NCBI RefSeq assembly: GCF_014646235.1
Contig: NZ_BMNB01000021.1
Coordinates: 1 to 64,000 of the forward strand
Source: Micromonospora sonchi
GTDB lineage: Bacteria > Actinomycetota > Actinomycetes > Mycobacteriales > Micromonosporaceae
DNA length: 64,000 nucleotides
Direction of reading: 5' to 3'
Positions 8,447 to 17,457 of the stretch are shown here, one piece after another. Position 1 is the stretch's first letter, and each line of letters starts with the position of its first letter. Position numbers and translations under genes: made by a program. Under the pieces are notes generated by a model. The model ran no database searches, was not told where the DNA came from, and worked only from the letters and a program-made list of their open reading frames with translations.

Positions 8447-9123
8447 CCGACCCCCTCGCCCAGGAACGCCTCGGTGGCCAGCAGGTCCGGCAGCCGTACC
8501 GCCGCCAGCCGGCGACCCGCGAAGTCGGCGTACCAGACCAACGCGCCGTCCCAGGTCAGACCGACCGGCCGGCCATCGACGAGCGCCTCCCCGAGCAGCC
8601 TGCCGTCCCGGCCGTCCACCGCCCGCAGCAGCGCGGCCTCGAAGTCGGCGTAGATCACCACGTCCCCCGCCACGGTCAGGCCGGAGGGCGTACCGGGCAC
8701 CGCGAACTCCCGGCGCACGGTCATCGTCTCGACATCGCGCAGCTGCACCACCGACGGGCCACGCAGGCCCATCCACATCATCACGCCGCTGGTCTCGACA
8801 CCACAGAGCCGGCCACTCGGCGGCCGAACCTCCCGCTCGGCGAGGACCTCCCCGTTGGTCGGGTCGATCAGCAGGATGCGCTTCGGACGTCCACCGACCT
8901 GGCACAGCGCCCCGCCACCCACCGTCAGGTCCGCCCGTACCCGGCGGCAGGACAGCGTACGTACCACCGCCCCCGTGGCCGGGTCGAGCGCGTAGATCTC
9001 TCCGGCCTCCTGATCGGAGTGCCAGAAGACCTCACCGTCGTGGGTGAGCCCGCACAGATAACTGCCGGGCGCCGGCAGCTCCCGGACGACGGGCAACGTC
9101 GTGTCGACACCGGGAATGGTCAT
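8404..9123 (-). CDS. Beta-propeller protein of unknown role
   Basis: A 239-residue protein made of repeated YVTN/SMP-30-like blades: YLCGLTHDGEVFWHSDQEAGEIYALDP, then PSGLTVAGDVVIYADFEAALLRAV and PVGLTWDGALVWYADFAGRRLAAV. There is no signal peptide. The first blade resembles glutaminyl-peptide cyclotransferase-type propellers, but I cannot confirm catalytic residues. It is the last gene of the enediyne core operon, 44 bp after calE6, with an AAAGGGG ribosome site. Drug binding, scaffolding or an enzymatic role are all possible. Confidence 0.75.
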   Translation of the reverse strand: MTIPGVDTTLPVVRELPAPGSYLCGLTHDGEVFWHSDQEAGEIYALDPATGAVVRTLSCRRVRADLTVGGGALCQVGGRPKRILLIDPTNGEVLAEREVRPPSGRLCGVETSGVMMWMGLRGPSVVQLRDVETMTVRREFAVPGTPSGLTVAGDVVIYADFEAALLRAVDGRDGRLLGEALVDGRPVGLTWDGALVWYADFAGRRLAAVRLPDLLATEAFLGEGVGQRGADRPAPGSAT

Positions 9124-9167
9124 CGAAAACCCCTTTCGTCGCGGTGGAGGCGGTCGGCCCGGCCGGG

Positions 9168-10304
9168 TCAGCCACCGTCTGCGAGCGCCCGGGACAGGTC
9201 CTCGACCAGGTCGCGGCCGTCCTCGATACCGGCCGAGAGGCGGATGAGCGAGTCACCGATGCCCCGGCGGGCACGGACCTCGGCGGGCACCGGCCGGTGC
9301 GTCATCAGCGCCGGACACTCCACGAGGGAGTGCACACCGCCGAGGCTGACCCCGCAGGAGAACAACGCGAACCGGTCCAGCAGCCGCGTCGACGGGCCCC
9401 CCAGATACTCGAAGGACACCATCGAACCGGGCCCGGTCATCTGGGCCTTGGCCACCGCGTACTGCGGATGCTCGGCAAGCCCCGGGTAGTGGACCCTCCC
9501 GACGACCGGGCTGGCCCGGAGCCGCTCGACCAGCGCCCACGCGTTCGCCACCTGCCGAGCCACCCGCAGCGACAGGGTGTGCAGGCCCCGCCGGACCAGA
9601 AAGCAGTCCAGCGCGCCCGGCACGTTGCCGGCCGCCGTCCGGTACGACCGGTACGACGCGTGCAGTTCCTCGTCCCGGTAGACCAGAGCGCCACCCAGCA
9701 CGTCGGCGTGCCCGGCGATCGACTTCGTCGTGCTGTAGAGGGAGACGTCCGCGCCCAGGTCCAGCGGGCGCTGGAGCACCGGACTGGCGAAGGTGTTGTC
9801 CACCACCAGCCGGGCACCGCGCTCGTGCGCCCGGCCGGCGACCTCGGCGATGTCCACCACGCTCAGCAACGGATTGGTGGGCGTCTCGACCCAGACCAGC
9901 GCGACATCCGGAACGTCCAACGCACTGTCGATCCCCTCGGGCGTGGTCAGGTCGGCGTAGCGCACCCGGACGCCCTGCCGGGCCGCCAGCTCGAACAACG
10001 CGTCGGTGCCGGAGTAGACGTCGTCGGTGCTCACCAGGCATTGCCCCGGGCGCAGCTGGGCGAGCACGGTCGCCGCGGCGGCCTGCCCAGAGGACAGGAC
10101 GGTCGCGAACCGCGCCCCCTCCAGTTCGGCCAGACACTCCTCCAGCTGCTCCCGGGTCGGGTTCTCTCCTCGCCCGTAGAAGTAGCGGGGGTCGTCCTGC
10201 GCCCGCCGCTCGTACGTCGTCGAGACGTGGATCGGCGGCACCACGTCTCCGGTGCCCGGCGTGACCCCACGGCCCCCGTGCACCAGGCGCGTGTCGAAAC
10301 GCAT
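9168..10304 (-). CDS. calE6: Methionine gamma-lyase/cystathionine lyase-like PLP enzyme (CalE6)
   Basis: A 378-residue Cys/Met-metabolism PLP enzyme. It starts MRFDTRLVHGG, has the phosphate-binding SSGQAAAATVL, the aspartate in RLVVDNTFASPVLQRPLD and the PLP lysine K194 in LYSTTKSIAGHAD. CalE6 of the calicheamicin cluster is characterised as a methionine gamma-lyase, releasing methanethiol, 2-oxobutyrate and ammonia. This protein matches that family in length and position next to calE7 and calE8. It is a candidate donor of CH3SH for the methyl trisulfide or of sulfur in general (inference). The start lies 3 bp after the calE7 stop. Confidence 0.9.
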   Translation of the reverse strand: MRFDTRLVHGGRGVTPGTGDVVPPIHVSTTYERRAQDDPRYFYGRGENPTREQLEECLAELEGARFATVLSSGQAAAATVLAQLRPGQCLVSTDDVYSGTDALFELAARQGVRVRYADLTTPEGIDSALDVPDVALVWVETPTNPLLSVVDIAEVAGRAHERGARLVVDNTFASPVLQRPLDLGADVSLYSTTKSIAGHADVLGGALVYRDEELHASYRSYRTAAGNVPGALDCFLVRRGLHTLSLRVARQVANAWALVERLRASPVVGRVHYPGLAEHPQYAVAKAQMTGPGSMVSFEYLGGPSTRLLDRFALFSCGVSLGGVHSLVECPALMTHRPVPAEVRARRGIGDSLIRLSAGIEDGRDLVEDLSRALADGG

Positions 10305-10307
10305 CGG

Positions 10308-10748
10308 TCACCCCACCCCGACGCCGGCACCGCGGAACGGTGACAGCGCCCGGACCAGGCCGACCGGTACGCGGGCCGGCTCGGTACGCCCGTTCGGCCC
10401 ACGCATGCAGGCAATCCGCTGCCGCCCCCGGGCCACCAGCAGGTCGTCGTCGGCGATCCGCAGGTAGTCGAAGGCCAGCTCCATCTGCGTCTGGGTCAGC
10501 TCGGCCAGCCGCATGCGTACCGCCAGCCGGTCGAACGGGGCCAGCTCGGCGAAGAACTCGCAGTCGACCTTCAGGGTGAACAGCTTCAGGTCGCCCCGCA
10601 GCTCGTCGAGCACCTCCGGCGCGTGCTCGTGCAGGAACATCTCCCGGCACCGGCCCTGCCAGCGCAGGTAGTTGACGTAGTAGACGTTGCCGACGAGGTT
10701 GGTCTCCTCGAAACCGATGGTGTGGTGGTACTCGTAGTAGCGCGACAC
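10308..10748 (-). CDS. calE7: Enediyne hotdog thioesterase (CalE7/E10 family)
   Basis: A 146-residue hotdog-fold thioesterase. It starts SRYYEYHHTIGFEETNLVGNVYYVNYLRW after the GTG, the diagnostic start of enediyne CalE7/SgcE10 proteins. The family releases the polyene, a methylhexaenone or heptaene, from the ACP of the enediyne PKS and lacks the usual acidic catalytic residue. I prefer the GTG at 10748, which has GGAGG 7 nt upstream. A GTG at 10754 overlaps the calE8 stop (GTGA) but puts the ribosome site too close. It sits between calE8 and calE6 in the core operon. Confidence 0.93.
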   Translation of the reverse strand: MSRYYEYHHTIGFEETNLVGNVYYVNYLRWQGRCREMFLHEHAPEVLDELRGDLKLFTLKVDCEFFAELAPFDRLAVRMRLAELTQTQMELAFDYLRIADDDLLVARGRQRIACMRGPNGRTEPARVPVGLVRALSPFRGAGVGVG

Positions 10749-10750
10749 TG

Positions 10751-13700
10751 TCACCCCTCCGTCCCGTTGAGGACCGCCACCACGACCCGCTCCGCGGCAC
10801 CCGCCACCGTGCACACCCGGGTGGCGATCCGCACGCCACCGGAGTCCAGCACCACCCACCCGTCCGGGGCGGCGCCGGACACCAGGGTCAACGGACCGCC
10901 GGTGTGCCCCGCCTTCTGCAGGCATTCGGTCGCGCACCACACCCGGGTCGCCGCGAGGTCCGGCGTGTCACCCACCTCGGCGACGAGCAGCGCCGCCAGC
11001 GGCCCGTGCCGACCGATCAGGCCGCGCCGGGCGTCCGCCGAACGGACCGCCACCGGCTCGACGTCGCAGGCCAGCGGGGCGCCACCGACCACCGCGAGGC
11101 GCAGTGCCGCGGAGTACGCCACCGACACCTCACGCATGCCGTCGACCTCGGGTCGCCCGTCCGGTCGGTGCCGTACGACCACCGGCCGGCCGGCCGCCCG
11201 GGACAGCAGTGTGTCGGCATCGCGCGGCCCACCGCCCGGCGCGGCAACCACCGCGATGTCCCCGGTGAACACCTCCGCCAGACGCCGCTGCAACAGCGGC
11301 CCGAGCAGCACCGCCGGCCACCCCGCGGCCGGTGCGTGTGGGCGTACCGCGCGCAGTCGAAGCCCCGTCCAACTCTCGATCACCGTGCCGGTCGCGTCAC
11401 GGACCACCGCGTCGTAGACGTAGCCGGTGCCATGCTGCTCCCGTTCCCAGGCGGTCATGGTCACCGTCTCGGCGGCGGAGAGCTTCGGACCGGCGGACCA
11501 GATCCGGTCGATGCCCTCCGGCAACAGCGTCGCGTCCGGCACGCACACCTGGATGCCGTGCATGAACGCGTCCCGGGCACCGGGGTCGCCCAGCACGAGA
11601 CGGCCCGGTAGGAAGCGGCTGAACCATTCGCCCGCGTCGCTGGTGGTCACCTCCGCCTCCACGAGCCGCGCCGCCACCTGTCGGTAGCCGTGCAGCCGCT
11701 GGAACCGACCGGTCTGGAACAGCAGGTCACCGTAGAGGTCGTGAGCGGGTTCCAGGGGCAGCGCCGGCAGCTCCGTCTGCCTCGGTGCGGCGGTGTCCTC
11801 CGGGTACGACCCGTCCGGCGCGAACCGCATGCGGGCCCGGAAGTGATCCGCCGCGAACCCGGTCGCGGCGCTGCGGATCACGACGTCGATCACCTGTGCC
11901 GACCGGACCAACGCGGCGACCCGGATCGTGACACCGTCCTGCGGGTCGACCACCACCGGCCGGTCGAACCTGACGTCCTCGATGACCGGCACCCCCGGGT
12001 GGCGGGCCAGCGCCGTGGCGACCTGGGCCATGGCCTCCAGGCCGAGCACCGCGGGGAAGAGCAGGTCACCGTCGAGCTGGTGATCGGCCAGGTACGGGTC
12101 GGTGGTGGGCGCGAGATCCACCTCGCAGACGAGTTCCACACCGTCGTAGCGGATGAGAGGTCGCTCGGTGAACCGCAGCAGTGGCAGGTCCGGTCGGTGG
12201 TACCGCAGGGTCTCCAGCCCACCGGTACGCCCGGTGACCACCACCACCGGCGGCAACGTGTCGTCGGAGAGCACCTCGCGCAGGACACGCAGTCCGTCCT
12301 CCGGGCCGATCGGGGTGACGCCACGGCCACTCAGCGCCTCGACCACCGACAGCCGCTCCCCCATGCCGACGCCGGACCACACCGACCACTCCAGGCAGAC
12401 CGCGCGGCACCCCGGGTAGGTGGCCGCGACATCCCGGGTCAGCTCAGCGAGCGCCTCGTTGGCGGCGGCGTAGTGCGCCTCGCCATGCAGCCCGGCCCGC
12501 CCGATGATGCTGCCGAACGTCACGAGCAGCCGCAGCCGCGCGGGGTCGATCGCGGCGAGCACCGCCCGCAGCCCGCCCACCTTCGGCGCGAACACCTGGC
12601 GCACCGCGGCTTCGTCGAGGTCGCCCAGCGCGGTGGGGGTGTTCAGCCCGGCGCCGTGCAGCACGGCGGTCACCGGGCCCCAGTCGGCGGTGAGGTCGGC
12701 GACGGCGGCGGCCACCATGGCGGCGTCGGTGACGTCCAGCCGCAGGTAACGTAGGTCGCCGGCGGAGTCACGGAGCCGGGACAGGTTCGCGGCCAGCACC
12801 TCGTCGGTGGCCGGGTCGGAACGACCGACCACCGCCAGCCGGCCACCGCTCTCCCGGGCCAGCATCGCGGCCGCCTCGGCGGTGATGCCCTTGCCGCCAC
12901 CGGTCACCAGTAGCACGTCCTCCGGCCCCAGGGGCAGCGGACCCGGCCGGGAATCGACCGGAGTCGGCCGCAGCATCGGCACCCGGCGGATGCCCGCCGC
13001 GTCGTACGTCACCTCGGTGAAGTCGACGGTGCCGGCCACCTCGGCCACCACCTGGTCCACAGTGTCCGGTCCGAGCGGCGCCGTCACCACCGTCGTCCGC
13101 AGCCGGTCGCCCTCCAGTCGGGCGGTCTTTGCCAGCGCCCCACCCCGTGCCGCCGGCTGCACCAGCACCAGCCGGCCGCCGGCGGGTTGCCGCAGCGCGG
13201 CCTGGGCACCGCGTACCGCGATCTCCAGGTACGCCTCGTCGGGGTCGTCCGGCAGGCAGATCAGGACGCCAGAGCCGAGTCCGGCCTCCTCCAGCGCGCG
13301 CCGCAGCGGTTCGGCGAGCGGATGGCCGGGACTGGCGAAGACCTCCCACCTGCCCCCGGTGCCGGCCAGCTCGCCCGCCGGCACCGGCTCGTCGACCATG
13401 TCGACGACGAATGTTCGTACCCAGGGCGCGACCCCGGCGACGACATCGGCCCGTCCGGCGGTGTCCTCACGCCCCCGGGCTTGCAGCGCCTCGGCCATCT
13501 CCCGCAGGGTGGCGGTGGCGAAGTTGGTCGGCACGGACACCGCCGACAGCCCCATCGCACGCGCCGCCTCGCTGACGATCTGCCCCACGGTGATCGAGCT
13601 CATGTGCAGATCGTCGAGAAGGCGACTGTCCTCGTGGAGCACCTCCACCGGCAACTCCGCCCGCTGCGCCACCAGCTGGCGGACCAACTCCAAGGCCCCG

Positions 13701-16498
13701 TCGTCCGCAGGGAGCGCGACCTCGGCGGTCGGCGTGGGCGACGCGGCGGTGGCCGGCACCGCCACCTGGGGAGCGGACTCGCAGGGGTTGGCGAAGAAGG
13801 TGCCCGGCCGTTCCAGGTCCAACGGCCGGGTGAACCGGTCCTCGAACAACGCCGGATAGCTGGCCGGACCGCCCAACACGTACACCGCGCCGACGGCGGT
13901 GAGCAGGCCGACGAGAGACTCGGCGTCGGTGTCCAGCGCCAGCGCCGGAAGGTCCGGCATCTGGTCGCGGGCCAGCCGGGTGAGCACCTGCCCCGGCCCC
14001 ACCTCGACGAACAGGTCGACCTCGACTGCGGCACGGGCCAGTGCCACGGTGAAACGCACCGGCGCCTCGATCTGCTGGTGCAACAGCTCGACCAGGTCGG
14101 TGTCCGGTGGCAGCACGATCCCGGTCACCGTCGAGGCCACCCGCCGCAACGGTGGGCCGAACCGGCACGACCGCAGCCGTTCGCCGAAGGCTTCGGCCGC
14201 AGGCGCCATCAGCGGCGAGTGGAAGGCGTGCGAGACATCCAGCCGGGTGCAGGCCAGCCCGGCCAGCGAGGCCCGCCGGGCCACCTCGCCGACGGCGTCG
14301 TCAGTGCCGGCCACCACCGTCTGTCGGGGGCCGTTGTAGCCGGCCACCACCGCGCCCGTGCCGTCCAGCAGGGCGGCGGTCTCCGTCGGGTCGCCGATGA
14401 CGCCGGCCATCGCACCGGGCCGGGCCAGGCTCGCCATGAGCTGCCCCCGCGCCGCGACCAGATCCCGCAGCTCACCCTCGTCCAGGCAGCCCGCCCAGTG
14501 CAGGGCGGTCAACTCGCCGAGGCTGTGCCCGACAGCGACGGTGGCATCGATGTCGAGCGCGTCGAGCACCCGCAACGCGCCGACCGACCCGGTGACGATG
14601 CGGGGTTGGGCGGCGGCGGTCGCGGCGCTCGCGGCACGGTCACCGCCCGGGACGTCGCCGGTGGCCCGCCAGACGTCGTCCACCTCGGTGAATCTCCGGC
14701 GCAGTGCGCCGCCGCCCCAGCCCTGACCGGACCCCTGGCCGGGAAAGAGGAACCCGACGCGGACCGGACGGGTGACCCGCCCGACGAAGACACCCCGCCC
14801 CGGGTCGACCAGCCTGCCCGGGGCACCGGGTGCCAGCGCGGCAGCCGCCGCCTCGAGCGCCCGCTCGGCCTCCCGGGGGGTACGGGCCACGAGGGCGGCG
14901 CGGTAAGCCCGCCCACGTTGCTGCCGGTGCAGCGTCGCCGCCAGGTCGGCCAGGTCGGCGAAGGCGAGCCCGGCCACCGCCGACCGTAGCTGCTCCAGCC
15001 GTTCCCGCAGGGCGTCCGGGCCGTCGGCGTCCACCAGGAGCAGCTCAGCGTCCTGCGCCGACCGGGCGAGTTGCCGGGTACGCCGGTCCATCTGCCGGCG
15101 ACGCGGACGGACCGGCCCGTCGATCACCAGGTGGGTGTTGATGCCGCCGAACCCCATCGCGGTGATCCCGGCCCGCTGCGGGGCGTTGTCCGGCCAGGGC
15201 TCAGCCTGGCGGACCACCCGCAGCGCCGGCCGGTCACCGCCGAGTTCGGCGTGCGGATCGGTGCAACCGACGGTCGGCGGGATGACCTGATGGTGCACCG
15301 CGAGTACGGCCTTGATCAGCCCAGCCACGCCGGCCGCCGCCTTGGTGTGACCGATCATGCCCTTGATGGAGCCGATCGCCGCGGGTGCGGCCTGCGGGTC
15401 GGCCGACCGTCGTTCCGCGCCGAGCGCCCTCAGTTCGGTGGCGTCGCCCACCGCTGTCCCGGTGCCGTGCCCCTCGAACAGCGGCACGGTTTCCACGCCG
15501 AAACCGGCCCGCTGGTACGCGCGGCGCAGCGCCAACCGGTAGCCGTCGGCCTCGGGTCGGGTCATGCCGCCACGTCCGTCGGAGGAAACACCCCAGCCGG
15601 CGACCGTGGCATAGATGCGGCGACCCTGCGCGAGCGCGTCCCGCTCCCGCATCAGCACGACCATGCCGCAGCCCTCACCCGGCCAGAATCCGTTGGACCG
15701 GCGGTCGTAAACGTACATCTCATCCTTGGCCAGGGCGCCGGTGCGGGCGAAGCCGACCATCTCGAACGGGTCGATCGACAGATCCACTCCACCGGCGATC
15801 GCCACGTCGACGTCCTGGTCGGACAGGTCGCGACAGGCGGTCAGCACGGACAGTAGCGACGAGGCGCAGGCACCGTCCACCGTGTAGCCACCGCCGTGCA
15901 GGTCGAAGTAGTTGCAGATGCGACCGGCGATGGTGTTGGACAGGCCACCGGCGAGGCTGTCCTCGGTCACCTCCGGAAACGGCGACTTGTAGGAGGACTC
16001 CAGAGCGGCGAGGAGGTCTGCCACCCGCTCGTCGTCCCAGCCCTGCTCGCCCAGCGCGGCACCCACCACCCGCCGCACGTACGGCCAGCGCAGCCGCATC
16101 GTCCCCGCCCGGGTGAATTCGCCGGTCAGCGTGTTACCGACGACGACGGCCGTACGCTCGCGGGGCAGTCCGTCGCCCTCGGCGAACCCGGCGTCGGCCA
16201 GTGCCTGCGCGGCCATGTCCAGCGCCAGCCAGTGGGTCAGGTCGGTGGACCGGTAGGTGCTGCCGCTGACCTTGAAGCCGACCCGGTCGAACTCGTACCC
16301 CTCGATCACCGCGGCGTTGGCCGCGTAGTAGCGGTCGGCCGCGGTCGGGTCCGCCGACCAGTAGTCCTCGGCGCGCATCCGCTCGTCGGGCAGCCGGCGG
16401 AACGCCCGCCGCCCGGCGAGGGCGTTCTCCCAGAGTTGGCCGGGTCCGACGGCGTCGGGAAACCGGCAGGCCAGGCCGACTACGGCTATCCGACTCAT
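10751..16498 (-). CDS. calE8: Iterative enediyne polyketide synthase PKSE (CalE8)
   Basis: A 1915-residue single-module iterative PKS with enediyne-type order. KS is about 1-450, with Cys C211 in VDGACASSL. AT is about 540-880, with GHSLG and Ser659. The ACP is near 920-1000, with Ser967 in the enediyne-specific LHMSSITVG. KR is about 1190-1440 (LLVTGGGKGITAEAA, YAAANEAL). DH is about 1465-1640 (DHQLDGDLLFPAVLGLEAM), and a C-terminal phosphopantetheinyl transferase-like domain (about 1770-1915) self-activates the ACP. It makes the linear polyene precursor of the warhead from malonyl-CoA. Length is close to CalE8. The ATG at 16498 overlaps the E5 stop (ATGA), and the stop abuts calE7. The long open frame further upstream is read through the E5 gene in another frame and is not part of the protein. 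Confidence 0.97.
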   Translation of the reverse strand: MSRIAVVGLACRFPDAVGPGQLWENALAGRRAFRRLPDERMRAEDYWSADPTAADRYYAANAAVIEGYEFDRVGFKVSGSTYRSTDLTHWLALDMAAQALADAGFAEGDGLPRERTAVVVGNTLTGEFTRAGTMRLRWPYVRRVVGAALGEQGWDDERVADLLAALESSYKSPFPEVTEDSLAGGLSNTIAGRICNYFDLHGGGYTVDGACASSLLSVLTACRDLSDQDVDVAIAGGVDLSIDPFEMVGFARTGALAKDEMYVYDRRSNGFWPGEGCGMVVLMRERDALAQGRRIYATVAGWGVSSDGRGGMTRPEADGYRLALRRAYQRAGFGVETVPLFEGHGTGTAVGDATELRALGAERRSADPQAAPAAIGSIKGMIGHTKAAAGVAGLIKAVLAVHHQVIPPTVGCTDPHAELGGDRPALRVVRQAEPWPDNAPQRAGITAMGFGGINTHLVIDGPVRPRRRQMDRRTRQLARSAQDAELLLVDADGPDALRERLEQLRSAVAGLAFADLADLAATLHRQQRGRAYRAALVARTPREAERALEAAAAALAPGAPGRLVDPGRGVFVGRVTRPVRVGFLFPGQGSGQGWGGGALRRRFTEVDDVWRATGDVPGGDRAASAATAAAQPRIVTGSVGALRVLDALDIDATVAVGHSLGELTALHWAGCLDEGELRDLVAARGQLMASLARPGAMAGVIGDPTETAALLDGTGAVVAGYNGPRQTVVAGTDDAVGEVARRASLAGLACTRLDVSHAFHSPLMAPAAEAFGERLRSCRFGPPLRRVASTVTGIVLPPDTDLVELLHQQIEAPVRFTVALARAAVEVDLFVEVGPGQVLTRLARDQMPDLPALALDTDAESLVGLLTAVGAVYVLGGPASYPALFEDRFTRPLDLERPGTFFANPCESAPQVAVPATAASPTPTAEVALPADDGALELVRQLVAQRAELPVEVLHEDSRLLDDLHMSSITVGQIVSEAARAMGLSAVSVPTNFATATLREMAEALQARGREDTAGRADVVAGVAPWVRTFVVDMVDEPVPAGELAGTGGRWEVFASPGHPLAEPLRRALEEAGLGSGVLICLPDDPDEAYLEIAVRGAQAALRQPAGGRLVLVQPAARGGALAKTARLEGDRLRTTVVTAPLGPDTVDQVVAEVAGTVDFTEVTYDAAGIRRVPMLRPTPVDSRPGPLPLGPEDVLLVTGGGKGITAEAAAMLARESGGRLAVVGRSDPATDEVLAANLSRLRDSAGDLRYLRLDVTDAAMVAAAVADLTADWGPVTAVLHGAGLNTPTALGDLDEAAVRQVFAPKVGGLRAVLAAIDPARLRLLVTFGSIIGRAGLHGEAHYAAANEALAELTRDVAATYPGCRAVCLEWSVWSGVGMGERLSVVEALSGRGVTPIGPEDGLRVLREVLSDDTLPPVVVVTGRTGGLETLRYHRPDLPLLRFTERPLIRYDGVELVCEVDLAPTTDPYLADHQLDGDLLFPAVLGLEAMAQVATALARHPGVPVIEDVRFDRPVVVDPQDGVTIRVAALVRSAQVIDVVIRSAATGFAADHFRARMRFAPDGSYPEDTAAPRQTELPALPLEPAHDLYGDLLFQTGRFQRLHGYRQVAARLVEAEVTTSDAGEWFSRFLPGRLVLGDPGARDAFMHGIQVCVPDATLLPEGIDRIWSAGPKLSAAETVTMTAWEREQHGTGYVYDAVVRDATGTVIESWTGLRLRAVRPHAPAAGWPAVLLGPLLQRRLAEVFTGDIAVVAAPGGGPRDADTLLSRAAGRPVVVRHRPDGRPEVDGMREVSVAYSAALRLAVVGGAPLACDVEPVAVRSADARRGLIGRHGPLAALLVAEVGDTPDLAATRVWCATECLQKAGHTGGPLTLVSGAAPDGWVVLDSGGVRIATRVCTVAGAAERVVVAVLNGTEG

Positions 16499-17457
16499 GC
16501 CCGCACCATCTCGCGTGTCACAGTGGCCGGCACCTTGCCGTCCAGAGCGCCGACATCGGTGGGCTGCGGTCGCGCGGCGAGGCGCACCGCGTGCAGCGAC
16601 CACAGGAAGCCGCCACGGATCAGGCAGACGATCGCGGTGGCGAAGAACAGCCCGTACACGATGGATGCGCCGGTGAGCACGCCGTAGACCAGAGCGACAC
16701 TCCCACCGAAGGCGAACTGCGACCACGGCTTCGACGGCGTCGTCCCCGGATCGGTGATCATGTAGTTGGTGAACAGCACGAACGCCACGCCGGTCATGGT
16801 GGCCAGCGCGCCGACGATGGAGGTGTCGAGCACCAGGCCACGGAACACCGACTGGAGGACGAACACCCCGAGCCAGCCGGCGATCAGCCACATGCGGCCG
16901 GTGAGCTTGGCGTTGAGCAGCGTCCCGAAGACCACGATCGCCGCCGGAACGATCCAGTCGCCGACGCCGGTGAGGTGCTCGGTGAACTGGTAGGGCGGTG
17001 CGATGGAGATCCACGGAAACAGCAGCAGCGCGACCGCGATACCGAAGTTCGACGGGTTCATGTGATGCCGGAGCCGGCCGTTGACCGGCGCTCGGAACAG
17101 CCACTTGCCGCTGATCGCGATCATCACCGCCAGGAGCATGACCGGCACCTGGTCGTTGACGTAAAGCAGCATGTTCACGGCGAGGCTGGTGATGTGCGCC
17201 GGGTAGAGGAACTCGATGAATCCGCGTGCGCCGCCGCCGAGGTAACGGGCGCGGCGCTCCTCGGCCCACGCGCCGATCGTCTCCAGCAGGATCTCGACGC
17301 TGTACCCCACCGCCAGCGCGAGCAGTGGCCACGCCCAGGCCTGCTCGAACCCGAGCACGGTGTATCCGAAGATGTTCAGGACCGTGATGGAAATGGCGAA
17401 CCTGCGCAGCGCGGTGACGATCCGCGGGTCCTTCTGGTGGGTACGCTGCTGACTCAT
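16495..17457 (-). CDS. Enediyne conserved membrane protein E5 (UnbU family)
   Basis: A 320-residue integral membrane protein with about eight hydrophobic helices and a short basic N-terminus (MSQQRTHQKDPRIVTALRRF). It contains HHMNPSNFGIAVALLLFPW and FVLFTNYMITDPGTTPSKPW, shared with the NQR2/RnfD-type flavin-linked membrane family. E5/UnbU is part of the five-gene cassette conserved in all enediyne clusters; its chemistry is not established, and export or a membrane redox role have been proposed. Start and stop overlap E4 and calE8 by ATGA, so the cassette is translated as a unit. Confidence 0.92.
   Translation of the reverse strand: MSQQRTHQKDPRIVTALRRFAISITVLNIFGYTVLGFEQAWAWPLLALAVGYSVEILLETIGAWAEERRARYLGGGARGFIEFLYPAHITSLAVNMLLYVNDQVPVMLLAVMIAISGKWLFRAPVNGRLRHHMNPSNFGIAVALLLFPWISIAPPYQFTEHLTGVGDWIVPAAIVVFGTLLNAKLTGRMWLIAGWLGVFVLQSVFRGLVLDTSIVGALATMTGVAFVLFTNYMITDPGTTPSKPWSQFAFGGSVALVYGVLTGASIVYGLFFATAIVCLIRGGFLWSLHAVRLAARPQPTDVGALDGKVPATVTREMVRA

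Noticed and set aside
7562..8905. 447-codon minus-strand frame across the DUF899 gene
   Set aside because: No homology and reverse-complement composition of two real genes; the DUF899 motifs and the CxxC are on the plus strand.
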